The notes under the pieces are model-generated. The model was not told the origin of the DNA and did no database searches. It was given only the letters and a program-made list of their open reading frames with translations. This document shows positions 35,136 to 43,698 of a stretch of DNA of 64,000 nt, one piece after another. The stretch is from CAVQOB01 sp963714325 (lineage in GTDB: Bacteria; Pseudomonadota; Alphaproteobacteria; Rhizobiales; Hyphomicrobiaceae): assembly GCA_963714325.1 (NCBI GenBank), contig CAVQOB010000017.1, forward strand, positions 75,935 through 139,934, given 5' to 3'. Positions within the stretch are counted from its first letter, which is position 1. Each line of letters opens with the position of its first letter. The translations under genes and the position numbers were made by a program.

Positions 35136-35599
35136 TTCAACCTCCAACGTCATGTCGGGCCATTATTAGACTAGTCAGTGGTCAGTCTGGTTATTTGCTT
35201 CCAAAATGCCGGCGCGCCCATTGATGTGGATCAACGGGACTTGGTAGCCAACGCATGCACTTTGAAGTACGGATTTGAAAAACGAGAGGTCGTCTGTCTT
35301 CCGGCCTCGCGACGTGCGCGGCAAACCTTAAGCCGCTGCGACGGAAACTTGCGGACATCACCAAAGCAATTGGTGCGATGGTATGAATTGTCGCTCCATG
35401 CTGCGCCGCAATATCGTTATGCTTGCACACGACTTGTGATGGCGTGCGGCTTGTCAGGCAACGACGCGCGGCGCATCATGCGGGCTCGACGGTGGGACGA
35501 TCCGAAGCCATGACGGGTTGGCCTGACCGGAGCCATCACGAGGGATACGGCGATGGCTCCGAGGCCCGCCCGCTGACCCAGCGGAAAGGAGTGCGCCTC
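35136..35599. other. divergent promoter region between the heme-protein pair and the CBS gene
   Basis: This 464-base region carries the FNR/FixK-type box at 35221-35234. A plus-strand frame at 35178-35513 exists but has no family resemblance, no good ribosome site and mixed composition, so it is not annotated. A direct repeat GTCAGTGGTCAGT lies near 35174-35186. Confidence 0.6.
35221..35234. promoter_or_regulatory. FNR/FixK-type operator
   Basis: TTGATGTGGATCAA matches the TTGAT-N4-ATCAA consensus perfectly and is palindromic. It lies 86 bases upstream of the heme-protein gene start (35135, leftward) and 366 bases upstream of the CBS gene (35600, rightward), so control of the former is more likely. 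It implies induction when oxygen is low. Confidence 0.8.
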
Positions 35600-36031
35600 A
35601 TGAATGTTGCAGCGATTCTCAAATTGAAGGGGCGGTCGGTTGCGACCGCGCCCGCCACCACGCCGCTCGGCGAGGTCATCAAAACACTGGCGACCAAGAA
35701 AATCGGAGCCGTTGTCATCACCGGTCATCGCGGCGAAATCGCGGGCATTGTCTCCGAACGCGATGTCATCCGTGTCATTGCAGCGGAGGGCGCCGGAGTG
35801 CTGGATAAGACCGCCGCGCACGTGATGACGCGCGATGTCGTCACCTGTCGCGAAGACCACACGCTCGACGAATTGATGGGCGTGATGACGACCAAGCGTT
35901 TCCGGCATCTGCCGATCGTCGAGGATGGCAAGCTTGTTGGGATCGTTTCGATCGGCGATGTCGTCAAGCATCATATCGCCGAAGTCGAGATGGAAGCGAC
36001 GGCGATGCGGGATTATATCGCGCATACGTGA
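35600..36031 (+). CDS. CBS domain pair protein
   Basis: A 143-residue cytoplasmic protein made of two CBS repeats: first KKIGAVVITGHRGEIAGIVSERD... with the ERDVIRVI tail, second KRFRHLPIVEDGKLVGIVSI with GDVVKHHI. The ATG at 35600 follows AAAGGAG. CBS pairs bind adenosine nucleotides and act as energy or redox sensors; stand-alone ones in rhizobia are of unknown target. It precedes the convergent patatin and hisI genes as in related genomes. Confidence 0.9.
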   Translation: MNVAAILKLKGRSVATAPATTPLGEVIKTLATKKIGAVVITGHRGEIAGIVSERDVIRVIAAEGAGVLDKTAAHVMTRDVVTCREDHTLDELMGVMTTKRFRHLPIVEDGKLVGIVSIGDVVKHHIAEVEMEATAMRDYIAHT

Positions 36032-36054
36032 TGTTGGCACGTGGCGCGCCACCC

Positions 36055-36270
36055 TGAATTTTCATCCCCGGCCAAGGCCGCGCTGGTTGGCGTCCCTCGG
36101 GACGAGGGCCCAAGGGTATGGGGCAACCGAAGGCGCACAAACAAGGCCGCGTGCCGGTGACCCATCATGCCAGATCCGCAGCGTTCGAGATCGCTGCACA
36201 CTGGGTCCTCGGGACCCTCGGGACGAGCCCGAGGGCATGTGCGCTTCGCTTACCCGAGAATGACAATTCA
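36055..36270. repeat. 216-bp element with imperfect terminal inverted repeats
   Basis: The ends (TGAATTTTCATCCCCGG at 36055-36071 and the inverse of TGAATTGTCATTCTCGG at 36254-36270) match at 13 of 17 positions. The interior has strong hairpins, such as CCCTCGGGACGAGGG (near 36093) and CTCGGGACGAGCCCGAG (near 36218). No reading frame of note is inside. It sits between two convergent genes, a safe landing site for a miniature mobile element. Confidence 0.65.
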
Positions 36271-36292
36271 GCGTGGGGCGCTAGCAAAAGTG

Positions 36293-37321
36293 CTACGCGT
36301 GCAGGCTGGTGGGGAGGCGATTGACCTTGCGGGCCGCGATTTCGCGGACGAGATCATCGATGACGCGCTCGGTGGCCTTGGATCCGGCGGTGATCAAATC
36401 GTCGGCGCGGTGGAAGTCGAACAGACCGCAATTGCCAAGTCTGGGGGTTATGATGGCGTCGGGCGGATCGCCAGCCAGACGCGATCGCGCGATGCGATCC
36501 TGGACGATGTTGAAGGCTTCCATCATCACCGTGGAAATGCCGGGGCCGCTGTCGGGCGGGCCGAACAACTGACGCTGGACCAATTTTTTCAGCGCACGGC
36601 CGTTGCGCAGAATGCGATTGGAGCCGTCCTCGGCTGCGGGATCAGCGGACGGCGCGAAGGCCATCGCATCGCCGGGTTGGTCGGCCATCATGGCCACGGA
36701 GCTGCGACCACTCATGTCCTGGTTGAGGTTGACGGCAATGACGTAGCGGGCACCGAGAGCGCGGGCGACGGAGACGGGGATCGGATTGACCAGCGCGCCG
36801 TCGAACAGCCAGCGGCCGTCGACCTGGACCGGCTTGAAGATGCCGGGCAACGCGTAGGACGCGCGCATCGATCGGACGAGACTGCCACGCGACAGCCAGA
36901 TCTCGTGCCCGGTTCCGATCTCGGTGGCGACGGCGACGTATTTGCGGGCGAGGCTTTCAATCTCGATATCGCGCAGGCGCAATTCCAGGCGGTCGCAGAG
37001 GCGCTGGCCGGAGATCAGTCCTGAGCCGGTGTAACTGAAGTCGAGATAGCCGAGCACCTTGCGCCGGGTCAGGCTGCGGGCGAACTCTTCGAGTTCGTCA
37101 ATCTCATTGGCGACATAGCAGCCGCCGACGACGGCGCCAATCGACGTGCCAACGACGATGTCGGGGTGGATGCCGGCCTTGGCCAGCGTCTTTAAGACAC
37201 CGATGTGTGACCAGCCGCGGGCCGCACCGCCACCGAGTGCCAGACCGATCTTGCAGTCGCCACCGCTAAAGGAACCGGGCCTATAGTCGCCTGCCTTGGT
37301 GTCAGTCCGTGTGGCGCTCAT
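36293..37321 (-). CDS. patatin-like phospholipase
   Basis: A 342-residue patatin family lipase. The oxyanion glycine loop is KIGLALGGGAARGWSHIGV, the serine nucleophile lies in VVGTSIGAVVGGCYV (GxSxG), and the catalytic aspartate in WLFDGALVNPIPVSVA. There is no signal peptide or transmembrane helix, so it is probably cytoplasmic or peripheral. It belongs to the RssA/YlbK-like bacterial group. It precedes hisI on the same strand with a 184-base gap and is convergent with the CBS gene. Confidence 0.9.
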   Translation of the reverse strand: MSATRTDTKAGDYRPGSFSGGDCKIGLALGGGAARGWSHIGVLKTLAKAGIHPDIVVGTSIGAVVGGCYVANEIDELEEFARSLTRRKVLGYLDFSYTGSGLISGQRLCDRLELRLRDIEIESLARKYVAVATEIGTGHEIWLSRGSLVRSMRASYALPGIFKPVQVDGRWLFDGALVNPIPVSVARALGARYVIAVNLNQDMSGRSSVAMMADQPGDAMAFAPSADPAAEDGSNRILRNGRALKKLVQRQLFGPPDSGPGISTVMMEAFNIVQDRIARSRLAGDPPDAIITPRLGNCGLFDFHRADDLITAGSKATERVIDDLVREIAARKVNRLPTSLHA

Positions 37322-37505
37322 GGTCTGCTCCGACCCGCTGGCGTTCTCAAGATATTATCACGTGATTCGGATTAACCCAGCCGTAACTCGCGTCGTCTTG
37401 ATGCTACCCAATCCCGTTGAGCTTATGCCAAAGGCATTAAGTCGGCGTTGTTCCAAGGTTAATGTGAGATGTTTTCAAGGGCTAAAACATGGCAGGCGCG
37501 GGGCA

Positions 37506-37940
37506 TCATGATCTCGCAGGCGCGAGAGGAATGGAGCCTATCGGCGGGCCGAGCTCGACACGGCGGTAGAAGCAGGTTTTGGCGCCGGTGTGGCAGGCAA
37601 CGCCCGCTCCTCCGACGCGGACCGAGAGGAGGACGGCGTCCTGATCGCAATCGGTCCGCATGTCCAGCACCGTCAGCGCGTTGCCGCTTTCTTCGCCCTT
37701 GCGCCAAAGCTTCGCCCGCGACCGGCTCCAGAAATGCGCCTCGCGCGTTGTAATCGTCGCAAGCAGTGCGTCGCGGTTCATCCAGGCGAACATGATGACG
37801 GCGCCGGATGTGGCATCGGCGACGATGGCGGGGATCAGGCCGTCCGCATCGAAGTGGGGCGCAAAGGCCGTGCCTTTTTCCAGGTCTGCCTTGCTGCGGG
37901 CGTTGGCGAGGGGGGGGAGGTTGGCGTCGGCCATCAGCAT
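37506..37940 (-). CDS. hisI: phosphoribosyl-AMP cyclohydrolase
   Basis: A 144-residue enzyme from the ATG at 37940; the frame is open upstream to 38183 but the residues there are not family-like. Family motifs are VIMFAWMNRDALLATITTRE, FWSRSRAKLWRKGEESGN, the metal aspartates in DMRTDCDQDAVLL and the cysteine pair in ACHTGAKTCFYR. It opens the purine ring of phosphoribosyl-AMP in histidine synthesis. It is divergent from the NifU-like gene, an order known from related rhizobial genomes. Confidence 0.93.
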   Translation of the reverse strand: MLMADANLPPLANARSKADLEKGTAFAPHFDADGLIPAIVADATSGAVIMFAWMNRDALLATITTREAHFWSRSRAKLWRKGEESGNALTVLDMRTDCDQDAVLLSVRVGGAGVACHTGAKTCFYRRVELGPPIGSIPLAPARS

Positions 37941-38104
37941 GCTCTCGGGTTTGGTGGCGAGTTTCGCGGCGGGGGCGCGGCGCGCGACCTTGAATCCGGC
38001 AATGTCCTTCCAATATGGGCGGGTGGCGCCGGATGGGGTATAGTCGACCAACCTTATAGCCTCGGGCGCGATCCCGGAAGAACCGACAGGACATTGCTGC
38101 GACG

Positions 38105-38563
38105 ATGGCGGAACTCGGCGACATCTACAACGCAAAAATCCTCGCCCTGGCGGCAGCGATTTCCAGGGGGGAACGGCTGGCAACCCCCGATGCGACGGCG
38201 ACGGCGCATTCCAAGCTCTGTGGTTCGACGGTGACGGTCGACGTCTCGATGGCCGAAGGGCGCATTCGGGCCTATGGCCAGACCGTTAAAGCGTGTCTCC
38301 TCGGGCAGGCGGCTGCGTCAGTCATGGGCGCCCAAGTGATTGGGTCGACGGCGGCGGATGTCCGCGAAGTTGGCGCTGCGATGCGCGCGATGCTCAAGCA
38401 GGGTGGGCCGCCACCGGACGGGCGCTGGGCCGATCTTGCCGTCCTCGAACCTGTTCGCGCGGTCAAGGGGCGGCATGCCTCGACGCTGCTGGTCTTCGAT
38501 GCCGTCGAGCAGGCGTTGGCCGAGATCGAGGCCAAGGCGCCAGTTTCGGCAGTGCCGTCGTGA
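38105..38563 (+). CDS. NifU-like iron-sulfur cluster scaffold protein
   Basis: A 152-residue protein with the pattern of the small IscU/NifU-type scaffold family: LGDIYNAKILALAAAISRGE at the start, SKLCGSTVTVDVSMAEGRIR with the first cysteine, and VKACLLGQAAASVMGAQVIG with the second. Later ADLAVLEPVRAVKGRHASTL holds the region of the third ligand as His. The role is assembly or transfer of iron-sulfur clusters. It overlaps yidD by four bases. Confidence 0.85.
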   Translation: MAELGDIYNAKILALAAAISRGERLATPDATATAHSKLCGSTVTVDVSMAEGRIRAYGQTVKACLLGQAAASVMGAQVIGSTAADVREVGAAMRAMLKQGGPPPDGRWADLAVLEPVRAVKGRHASTLLVFDAVEQALAEIEAKAPVSAVPS

Positions 38564-38853
38564 GCCTTGCCGAGAACGGGCATCGCATCGCCAAACGGCT
38601 CGCGCAGGCGCCGGTGCATCTCTATCGTTGGACGCTGAAGCCGCTGATCGGCAATGAATGCCGGCATCTGCCGAGTTGTTCGGAGTATACGATCGACGCC
38701 ATTGAGCGCAATGGCGCGTGGCGGGGGCTGTGGCTCATGACGTCGCGACTCTGGCGTTGTCGCCCGGGCGGAACGGATGGCTACGATCCCGCGCCCGATA
38801 TCAGTCACGTCAAACAGGGTTGGCGACCGTGGCGGCATGGTCGTTGGCGCTGA
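38560..38853 (+). CDS. yidD: membrane protein insertion efficiency factor YidD
   Basis: A 97-residue protein starting at the GTG at 38560, which overlaps the stop of the upstream scaffold gene (GTGA). The family core is complete: LKPLIGNECRHLPSCSEYTI with the cysteine pair, RGLWLMTSRLWRCRPGGTDG and YDPAP. YidD is a small amphipathic inner-membrane protein that helps YidC insertion. It converges on cpaD with a 19-base gap. Confidence 0.9.
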   Translation: MSLAENGHRIAKRLAQAPVHLYRWTLKPLIGNECRHLPSCSEYTIDAIERNGAWRGLWLMTSRLWRCRPGGTDGYDPAPDISHVKQGWRPWRHGRWR

Positions 38854-38872
38854 CGCTGACAACGCGCCCAAG

Positions 38873-39577
38873 TTACGGCGCGCTGAGCCCCGGCGGGCGC
38901 TGCGTGTAGGCCTTGTAAGGAATGGAACGGCGATCGCTGTTTCGGTCGGCTTCCGCCGTCGGCACGACCAGATCGGTCGGATCCGCCACCATGTTGGCGA
39001 GGTTGCGCTGGGTCGCGCAGCCGAAGTTGCGATAGGGCCCGGTTTCGATTCTGCGCTTGATGTCGTCCGACCAGTCGGCGCAGTTGTCCGGCGCGTTGGC
39101 GGCGATGTGTTGGAAGCTGAGCGTAACGGTGCTGGCGCGATCGCTGCGTTCGTGGATGCGCAGGCGTTGCGGCGCGACGCCGGCGGCCTGGGCGATTTGG
39201 CGGACGGCCTGCAGACTGGTTGCGACCGCCGTCGAACCGGAGCCGCCGCGGGGCACTGCGACATCGAGCGGGCCACGACCGTCTCGGCCGTATTGGCGCA
39301 CGAACCGCGTGACATCGAAATAGAGCGGGCCGGTCCAGGTCTTCGCGCGATGCGCGTCAGTGATTTCAAACGAGGCGCGGCGCCACTCCGCGCTGATCGG
39401 GTGGAGCTTGCCGGCGTCCATCGTCCTCGTGCCGGCAGTTTCGAGTTCGCGCGTCTTGTCGCAAGCGGCAACCAGCAGGCCACCAGCGAGAACAAGTGCT
39501 AAGCCAACGGCCGGTCGAGCGCTGCGGCACCCGAGGTTGCGAATATTGACGGAGAGGGCCCGGGAAATCGCGCGCAT
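38873..39577 (-). CDS. cpaD: CpaD family pilus assembly lipoprotein
   Basis: A 234-residue outer-membrane lipoprotein of the Flp/Tad pilus. The signal peptide ends in a lipobox (LAGGLLVAACDKT, Cys lipidated). The CpaD domain includes FEITDAHRAKTWTGPLYFDV, VTLSFQHIAANAPDNCADWS and YRNFGCATQRNLANMVADP, the last with the conserved Gly-Cys-Ala pattern. The ATG (39577-39575) overlaps the TGA that would end a full-length cpaC, so the two are translationally coupled. No other cpa genes follow before yidD. Confidence 0.88.
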   Translation of the reverse strand: MRAISRALSVNIRNLGCRSARPAVGLALVLAGGLLVAACDKTRELETAGTRTMDAGKLHPISAEWRRASFEITDAHRAKTWTGPLYFDVTRFVRQYGRDGRGPLDVAVPRGGSGSTAVATSLQAVRQIAQAAGVAPQRLRIHERSDRASTVTLSFQHIAANAPDNCADWSDDIKRRIETGPYRNFGCATQRNLANMVADPTDLVVPTAEADRNSDRRSIPYKAYTQRPPGLSAP

Positions 39578-39723
39578 CAGTCTTTCACTCCATGCTCGGG
39601 ATAGTCGACGATGTAGCCGTACTCTCCCTTGAGGCTGTCGCGGGGAAGCTGCGTGTAGACGCGATTGAGATGGCCGCGCAGCAACCCGTTGAGCGGCGAT
39701 GGCATCAGCAAACCCTCGTCGGG
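39577..39723 (-). pseudogene. detached C-terminus of CpaC behind an in-frame TGA
   Basis: Directly after the TGA that ends cpaC, the same frame continues for 48 codons (opening PDEGLLMPSPLNGLLRGHLN, ending IVDYPEHGVKD) to a TGA that overlaps the cpaD start as TGATG. CpaC homologues end in just such a segment (a P-x-D/E-G block, a G-x-LN helix, then a G-x-x-G-Y/F-I-V strand), so this is the missing tail of CpaC. The stop is either a mutation or a base error. Confidence 0.8.
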
Positions 39724-41094
39724 TCAACTCAGCAGACGCGGATCGTTCGGTCGGACGATGTAGGGGGTGACCAGGATCACCAGTTCCGTCAGGCTGTTGC
39801 GATAGTCCTTGCTGCGAAATAGCGCGCCCAGCACCGGCAAGTCCTTGAGTTCAGGGGTGCCGTCGATATTCTGCCGCGTCTGCTCGGACAACAGTCCGGC
39901 CATCGCCAACGCCGAGCCGCTCGGCATCTCGACCACCGTTTCGGCACGCCGCAATTGCAGCGCCGGGAGGCTGACGCCGCCGGTCGTCACCGAGCCTTGC
40001 GTCGACAGCTCGCTGACTTCGGCCAGGACCTTCAGGCTGATGTTGCCTTCCGACAGCACGACGGGCGTGAAAGCGACGCTGACGCCGAACTGCTTCCACG
40101 AGACTGTAATCGCGTCCTTGTCGCGGGCGACGGGAACCGGGAACTCGCCGCCAGCGTGGAACTTGGCCGCCTCGCCGGAGACCGCGACGAGCGTTGGTTC
40201 AGCGAGCGTGCGCGAGAGGCCGGCGCGTTCGAACGAGTCGAGCATGGCGCTGACACTGTTGCCGTTCCAATTGGCGGAGCCCTGCAGGACCGAACCAGCG
40301 GCAATGCCGGGCACAGTACCGGCACCGTTGAACAGTGCTGCGCCACCGGAAACCGGAAAACTATTGGCCATCACCTTGGTGAAGGTGAAGTTGCCGGCCT
40401 TCAGGATCGCTTCGGGCAAATTGACGCCGAGACGGCGGATCGCATCGCGCTGCAACTCCGCGACCGTCACCTTGAGCATCACCTGCTCTTTGGTGCCGGT
40501 CGAGATCATATTCACGACCTTCGCATTGCCGAGGTATTGCGCCGCGATTTCGGCGGCCCGGCTGGCGTCGGCGGGGGCGGCCACGCTGCCGCTCATGACG
40601 ACACCGTCGCCGGTAGCTGAGAGCTTGATTTTGGACTTCGGCAGCAAGTCTGTCAGGAGACCGGCCAGTTCCGCCAGGTCCTTCTTGACGGTGATGTCGA
40701 GGATCAACAGGCGTCGGCCATCGCGGCCGAGGACGAACAGGTTGGCGACGCCTGCGGCCTTGGCCGTGAGCATGATGCGGCGCGCGGTCGAGACGACCGC
40801 GTCGATGGTTTTGGGTTCGGAAACGATCACGTCCTGCGCATCGATCGGCAATTCGATGATCATCGCGCGGCCGGCGCCGATACTCATGGACCGGGTCATC
40901 GGCAAGTCGTTGGCGGACGCAATGCGCCAGATGGAGCTTTGCCCTGCGCCGGATTCCGCTTGTGCGTGTCTGGACAAGCCACTTGCAATGCAGAGCATGC
41001 AGAGGAAGCCGCACAGCAGGCGGGCCCTGGACAGGTCAGCCCCGGCGCCTGCGCGCCGCCCCGCATTTCGCAACGTGTTGGTTGGCTCAATCAT
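39724..41094 (-). CDS. cpaC: CpaC/RcpA-type secretin of the Flp/Tad pilus, cut short by TGA
   Basis: A 456-residue exported protein (signal peptide about residues 20-46, ending ARHAQA-like SRHAQAESG). It has the BON/N-terminal secretin domain (SIGAGRAMIIELPIDAQDVI, VLGRDGRRLLILDITVK), the STG-like central part (VVNMISTGTKEQVMLKVTVA) and the secretin C-domain (LAEPTLVAVSGEAAKFHAGG, EFPVPVARDKDAITVSWKQF, ALAMAGLLSEQTRQNIDGTP, LPVLGALFRSKDYRNSLTEL and the VTPYIVRP ending). It forms the outer-membrane pore for the pilus. The expected C-terminal segment of 48 residues lies just past the stop. cpaB, cpaE, cpaF and tadBC are not in the window. Confidence 0.9.
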   Translation of the reverse strand: MIEPTNTLRNAGRRAGAGADLSRARLLCGFLCMLCIASGLSRHAQAESGAGQSSIWRIASANDLPMTRSMSIGAGRAMIIELPIDAQDVIVSEPKTIDAVVSTARRIMLTAKAAGVANLFVLGRDGRRLLILDITVKKDLAELAGLLTDLLPKSKIKLSATGDGVVMSGSVAAPADASRAAEIAAQYLGNAKVVNMISTGTKEQVMLKVTVAELQRDAIRRLGVNLPEAILKAGNFTFTKVMANSFPVSGGAALFNGAGTVPGIAAGSVLQGSANWNGNSVSAMLDSFERAGLSRTLAEPTLVAVSGEAAKFHAGGEFPVPVARDKDAITVSWKQFGVSVAFTPVVLSEGNISLKVLAEVSELSTQGSVTTGGVSLPALQLRRAETVVEMPSGSALAMAGLLSEQTRQNIDGTPELKDLPVLGALFRSKDYRNSLTELVILVTPYIVRPNDPRLLS

Positions 41095-41500
41095 GGCCCG
41101 CAGTTCCCGCCCCGCTTCAAACGTGTCTCGATGCCGGCGCCTGCTGCCACTGTTGGGTGGTCAGCCGAAGTTGGCGTTGCAGCCTCGACGATGTGCTTTC
41201 GAAAATCAGCGCGGACTATCGGGAAAACGCGCAAGCCCAACTAGGGCAGCGCGGGCACACCCTGTGTTTGTCGCAGGTTATGCACCGGCTGTGCACAGGC
41301 CGGGGCGAGCGCCGAATTGCGATGTGCAAGCGTTTGAAGTGCCAACCAAGCCGTCACGGGCAGATAGGTGAACCAACCAGCCGTGGTCCGAGTAACAAAA
41401 CTGTTGATCAATTGTGGTTGCTACGCAGCATCGATTTTGAACGGTCGCTGCCAGCGACACAGCGGCGTGTTTTTATGATGCAGTCGCGTGATTCTGGGCA
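41095..41500. other. gene-free stretch between cpaC and the WD40 gene
   Basis: No frame with family resemblance; the leftward frame at 41278-41460 has no ribosome site and an unusual composition. The cpaC promoter should be here. There is a dyad near 41279 (TGCACCGGCTGTGCA) but nothing decisive. CpaB, the usual upstream neighbour, is missing. Confidence 0.55.
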
Positions 41501-43465
41501 TTAGGGCTGGGACGGTGCGGTTTCGGGCGTTGGACACCAGCGGGGCAACTCCGGCCGCAAGCGCAACGACAATCGTTCCTCTCGCGTCAGACATCCCGCG
41601 ACGACAGAGCTGACATGTTGGACGGCAGCCTCCTCGGTCGGCAGCACGGGCCACTGCAGCAGCGAGCCTGCCGCCGACACGGCCGACAACGTGTCGCCGT
41701 CCGGCGCAAAGGCGAGGGCCGTCAAGGGTTCGCCGGGATTGGACAACTCGGCGATCTTCTCACCGGTACCGGCGCGCCATAGGGCTGCGATCCCCTCCCA
41801 ATCGACCGTGGTGATCAATGTGCCGTCGGGACTGAACGAGAACGCTCGAACCTCACGGCCCTTCTCCTTGAGATCGGCCAAATGCCGGCCAGACCGGGTA
41901 TCCCAGACATTGACATTGGTATCCTGATTGAGCGTGGCGATCCGGCTGCCGTCGGCACTGAAGCGGACCGCGTCAAAGCTGATGCCGTCGATCCGCAGTA
42001 TCGACTTGGCTTCGCCGGTTACGCCGTCCCAGATGCGGACCATGCCGTCATTGGAGGTTGTGGCAATCAACCGACCGTCATGACTGAAGACGGCTGACCT
42101 GACGAAACCAACGTGACCACGCAGCGCGGTGATCAGTTTGCCGCTCAAGGCGTTCCACAATTGCGCGATACGATCGCCTGACCACGTCGCCAACATCGAT
42201 CCGTCGGGATTGAGACTAGCGCCGATGAAGATCGCATCGTCGGAGCGGACATCAGCGATGCCCCGGCCGGTGCGGGCGTCCCACAGCTTGGCCGTTGAAT
42301 CACGCGCCAGCGTCACCATGCGTTCGCCATCGGCGCTGAAGCTCGCTGAAGTGATGGCGTTCACGTGGCCACTGAGTTTCGCCACGCTGCGACGCGGCGC
42401 CGTTGTCAGGATTTCGGCATCATGATCTTCGGACAGGGTGACCATGCGGTTGCAGCCACGATCAAGGGCGGCAATGTCATGACCATCGGGGGCGACCAAT
42501 GCGCGGGTCTTCGCTGGTCCCGCCTGATCGCGCTGCCAGATGTTCCAACCTTTGCTGGTGGTCGAGGTGACGAGGCGTCGGCCATCGCTGCAAAAGATCG
42601 GAGCCACACCATCGCTGAACGTTTCATCGTTGCCGAGGATAGCAACGCGAGCGGCGGCGGTCGCATAGGCCGTTGACATGGCATCGACCAAGCGGCGCCG
42701 CTCGTCGGCGGATTGACTGGTGCGCGTTGTTCGATCGTTGAAGAACTCTAGTGCCACCAGCAGGGCCCGGCGATGATCCCCTTGATGCGCAAGGTTGCGG
42801 GACAATTCGGCGAGTTCCGGCCGTTCGAGCGTCTTCATTTGGCCGGGTTGGTTGTTGGCCATGATTTCTGAACGCGTCGGAGTGTCGTCGTCGCGCGCGG
42901 CCTCGTCGGCGTTGTCGGCGTCGCCCTTGGTCGCCATTTCGTCATCAGCGCGTTCGGGGTCGGACTTCCGAGCCGGCTCGGTGGCGTTTCCGCCGTTCTT
43001 GGCTTTGCGGACGATGGCGCGGACCACGGCCCGAATGCTGGAGGGCGGCTGGCCATCCATCACGTGTTCCTGAATTTCGCGTTTCAATTCGCGTTTCACG
43101 TCCTTCTGGAATTCGTGGATTTGCGGAATCAAGGCGAACGTCGCGCACGCCATGATCACCCAGAGGTATTTGTTCTCGCGGCGCAGCTGCCGCTTCTGAA
43201 AGACCTCGCGCTCGACGGAACCCTTGCGCGATTGCGCGGTGAGGCTGCGCAGAATGAAGTTTTTCTGATTGGCCGACACCTCACCGGGATGCGTCAGCAA
43301 CCAGCTTTCGCCCCAACTCAGCAACTGCCCGGTGAGCAGCAAATCAGGTTTTTCACTGTTCGGTGCGCGCAGCCAGGTATCCAGCGCACGGTCCAGCGCC
43401 GGTCGCGCGAAATCGTGTTCGACGCGCGCTTTGTGTTCGAGATCGTCCTGAACGACCAATGCCAT
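41501..43465 (-). CDS. WD40 repeat protein with a single membrane helix
   Basis: About 654 residues from the ATG at 43465; the frame runs upstream to 43831 but those residues are basic and low in structure and overlap the promoter of the tadD gene. The N-terminal part (about 30-105) is helical (LLLTGQLLSWGESWLLTHPG, NQKNFILRSLTAQSRKGSVE) and resembles the linker that follows STAND-type NTPase domains in TIR/WD40 proteins, but no NTPase is present. A membrane helix follows (LWVIMACATFALIP). An acidic disordered stretch precedes the C-terminal seven-bladed WD40 propeller (about 270-630; blades such as ITSASFSADGERMVTLARDS, VRSAVFSHDGRLIATTSNDG). It is probably a scaffold at the inner membrane. 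Confidence 0.8.
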   Translation of the reverse strand: MALVVQDDLEHKARVEHDFARPALDRALDTWLRAPNSEKPDLLLTGQLLSWGESWLLTHPGEVSANQKNFILRSLTAQSRKGSVEREVFQKRQLRRENKYLWVIMACATFALIPQIHEFQKDVKRELKREIQEHVMDGQPPSSIRAVVRAIVRKAKNGGNATEPARKSDPERADDEMATKGDADNADEAARDDDTPTRSEIMANNQPGQMKTLERPELAELSRNLAHQGDHRRALLVALEFFNDRTTRTSQSADERRRLVDAMSTAYATAAARVAILGNDETFSDGVAPIFCSDGRRLVTSTTSKGWNIWQRDQAGPAKTRALVAPDGHDIAALDRGCNRMVTLSEDHDAEILTTAPRRSVAKLSGHVNAITSASFSADGERMVTLARDSTAKLWDARTGRGIADVRSDDAIFIGASLNPDGSMLATWSGDRIAQLWNALSGKLITALRGHVGFVRSAVFSHDGRLIATTSNDGMVRIWDGVTGEAKSILRIDGISFDAVRFSADGSRIATLNQDTNVNVWDTRSGRHLADLKEKGREVRAFSFSPDGTLITTVDWEGIAALWRAGTGEKIAELSNPGEPLTALAFAPDGDTLSAVSAAGSLLQWPVLPTEEAAVQHVSSVVAGCLTREERLSLRLRPELPRWCPTPETAPSQP

Positions 43466-43698
43466 CGGTGTTGGCTCCACTAGGCCGAAGAAGTCTGTCT
43501 CGCGACGACCGGGCACTGTGGATAACGAGGACAAGCCAAGTTGACCACGGCGCCGCCGAGCCGAATCGCAATACCGGGAAAGCTTAGGCGTGTGGGCGTT
43601 AACAGACGTTAAACCTGTTGCTGTTGGGCGCATATCACAGTGTCGCGTTGCTGATGTGCCAGGCTGTAACCATGGCTGTAAATTTGGCGGAGATCGAC

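Noticed and set aside
35178..35513. A 111-residue rightward frame between the heme-protein pair and the CBS gene
   Set aside because: No ribosome site, no family resemblance, and it covers the FNR/FixK box, so the region is better read as a promoter.
38272..39495. A 407-residue leftward open frame over the NifU-like, yidD and cpaD genes
   Set aside because: Overlaps three recognised genes in other frames and is Arg/Ser/Pro-rich, a typical high-GC shadow.
39724..39726. The in-frame TGA in cpaC as a selenocysteine codon
   Set aside because: CpaC has no redox site at this place, and no selenocysteine insertion hairpin is evident just after the TGA; a mutation or base error is simpler.
41279..41294. 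TGCACCGGCTGTGCA near the cpaC upstream region as an NtrC-type site
   Set aside because: The arms are TGCAC and GTGCA with only a 5-base centre, so it is close to the TGCAC-N5-GTGCA shape, but there is no sigma-54 promoter within reach and the neighbouring genes are not nitrogen related; kept only as a possible coincidence.
39809..41371. A 520-residue rightward open frame opposite cpaC
   Set aside because: Antisense to a clearly recognised secretin; Ser/Thr/Pro-rich shadow composition, no ribosome site.
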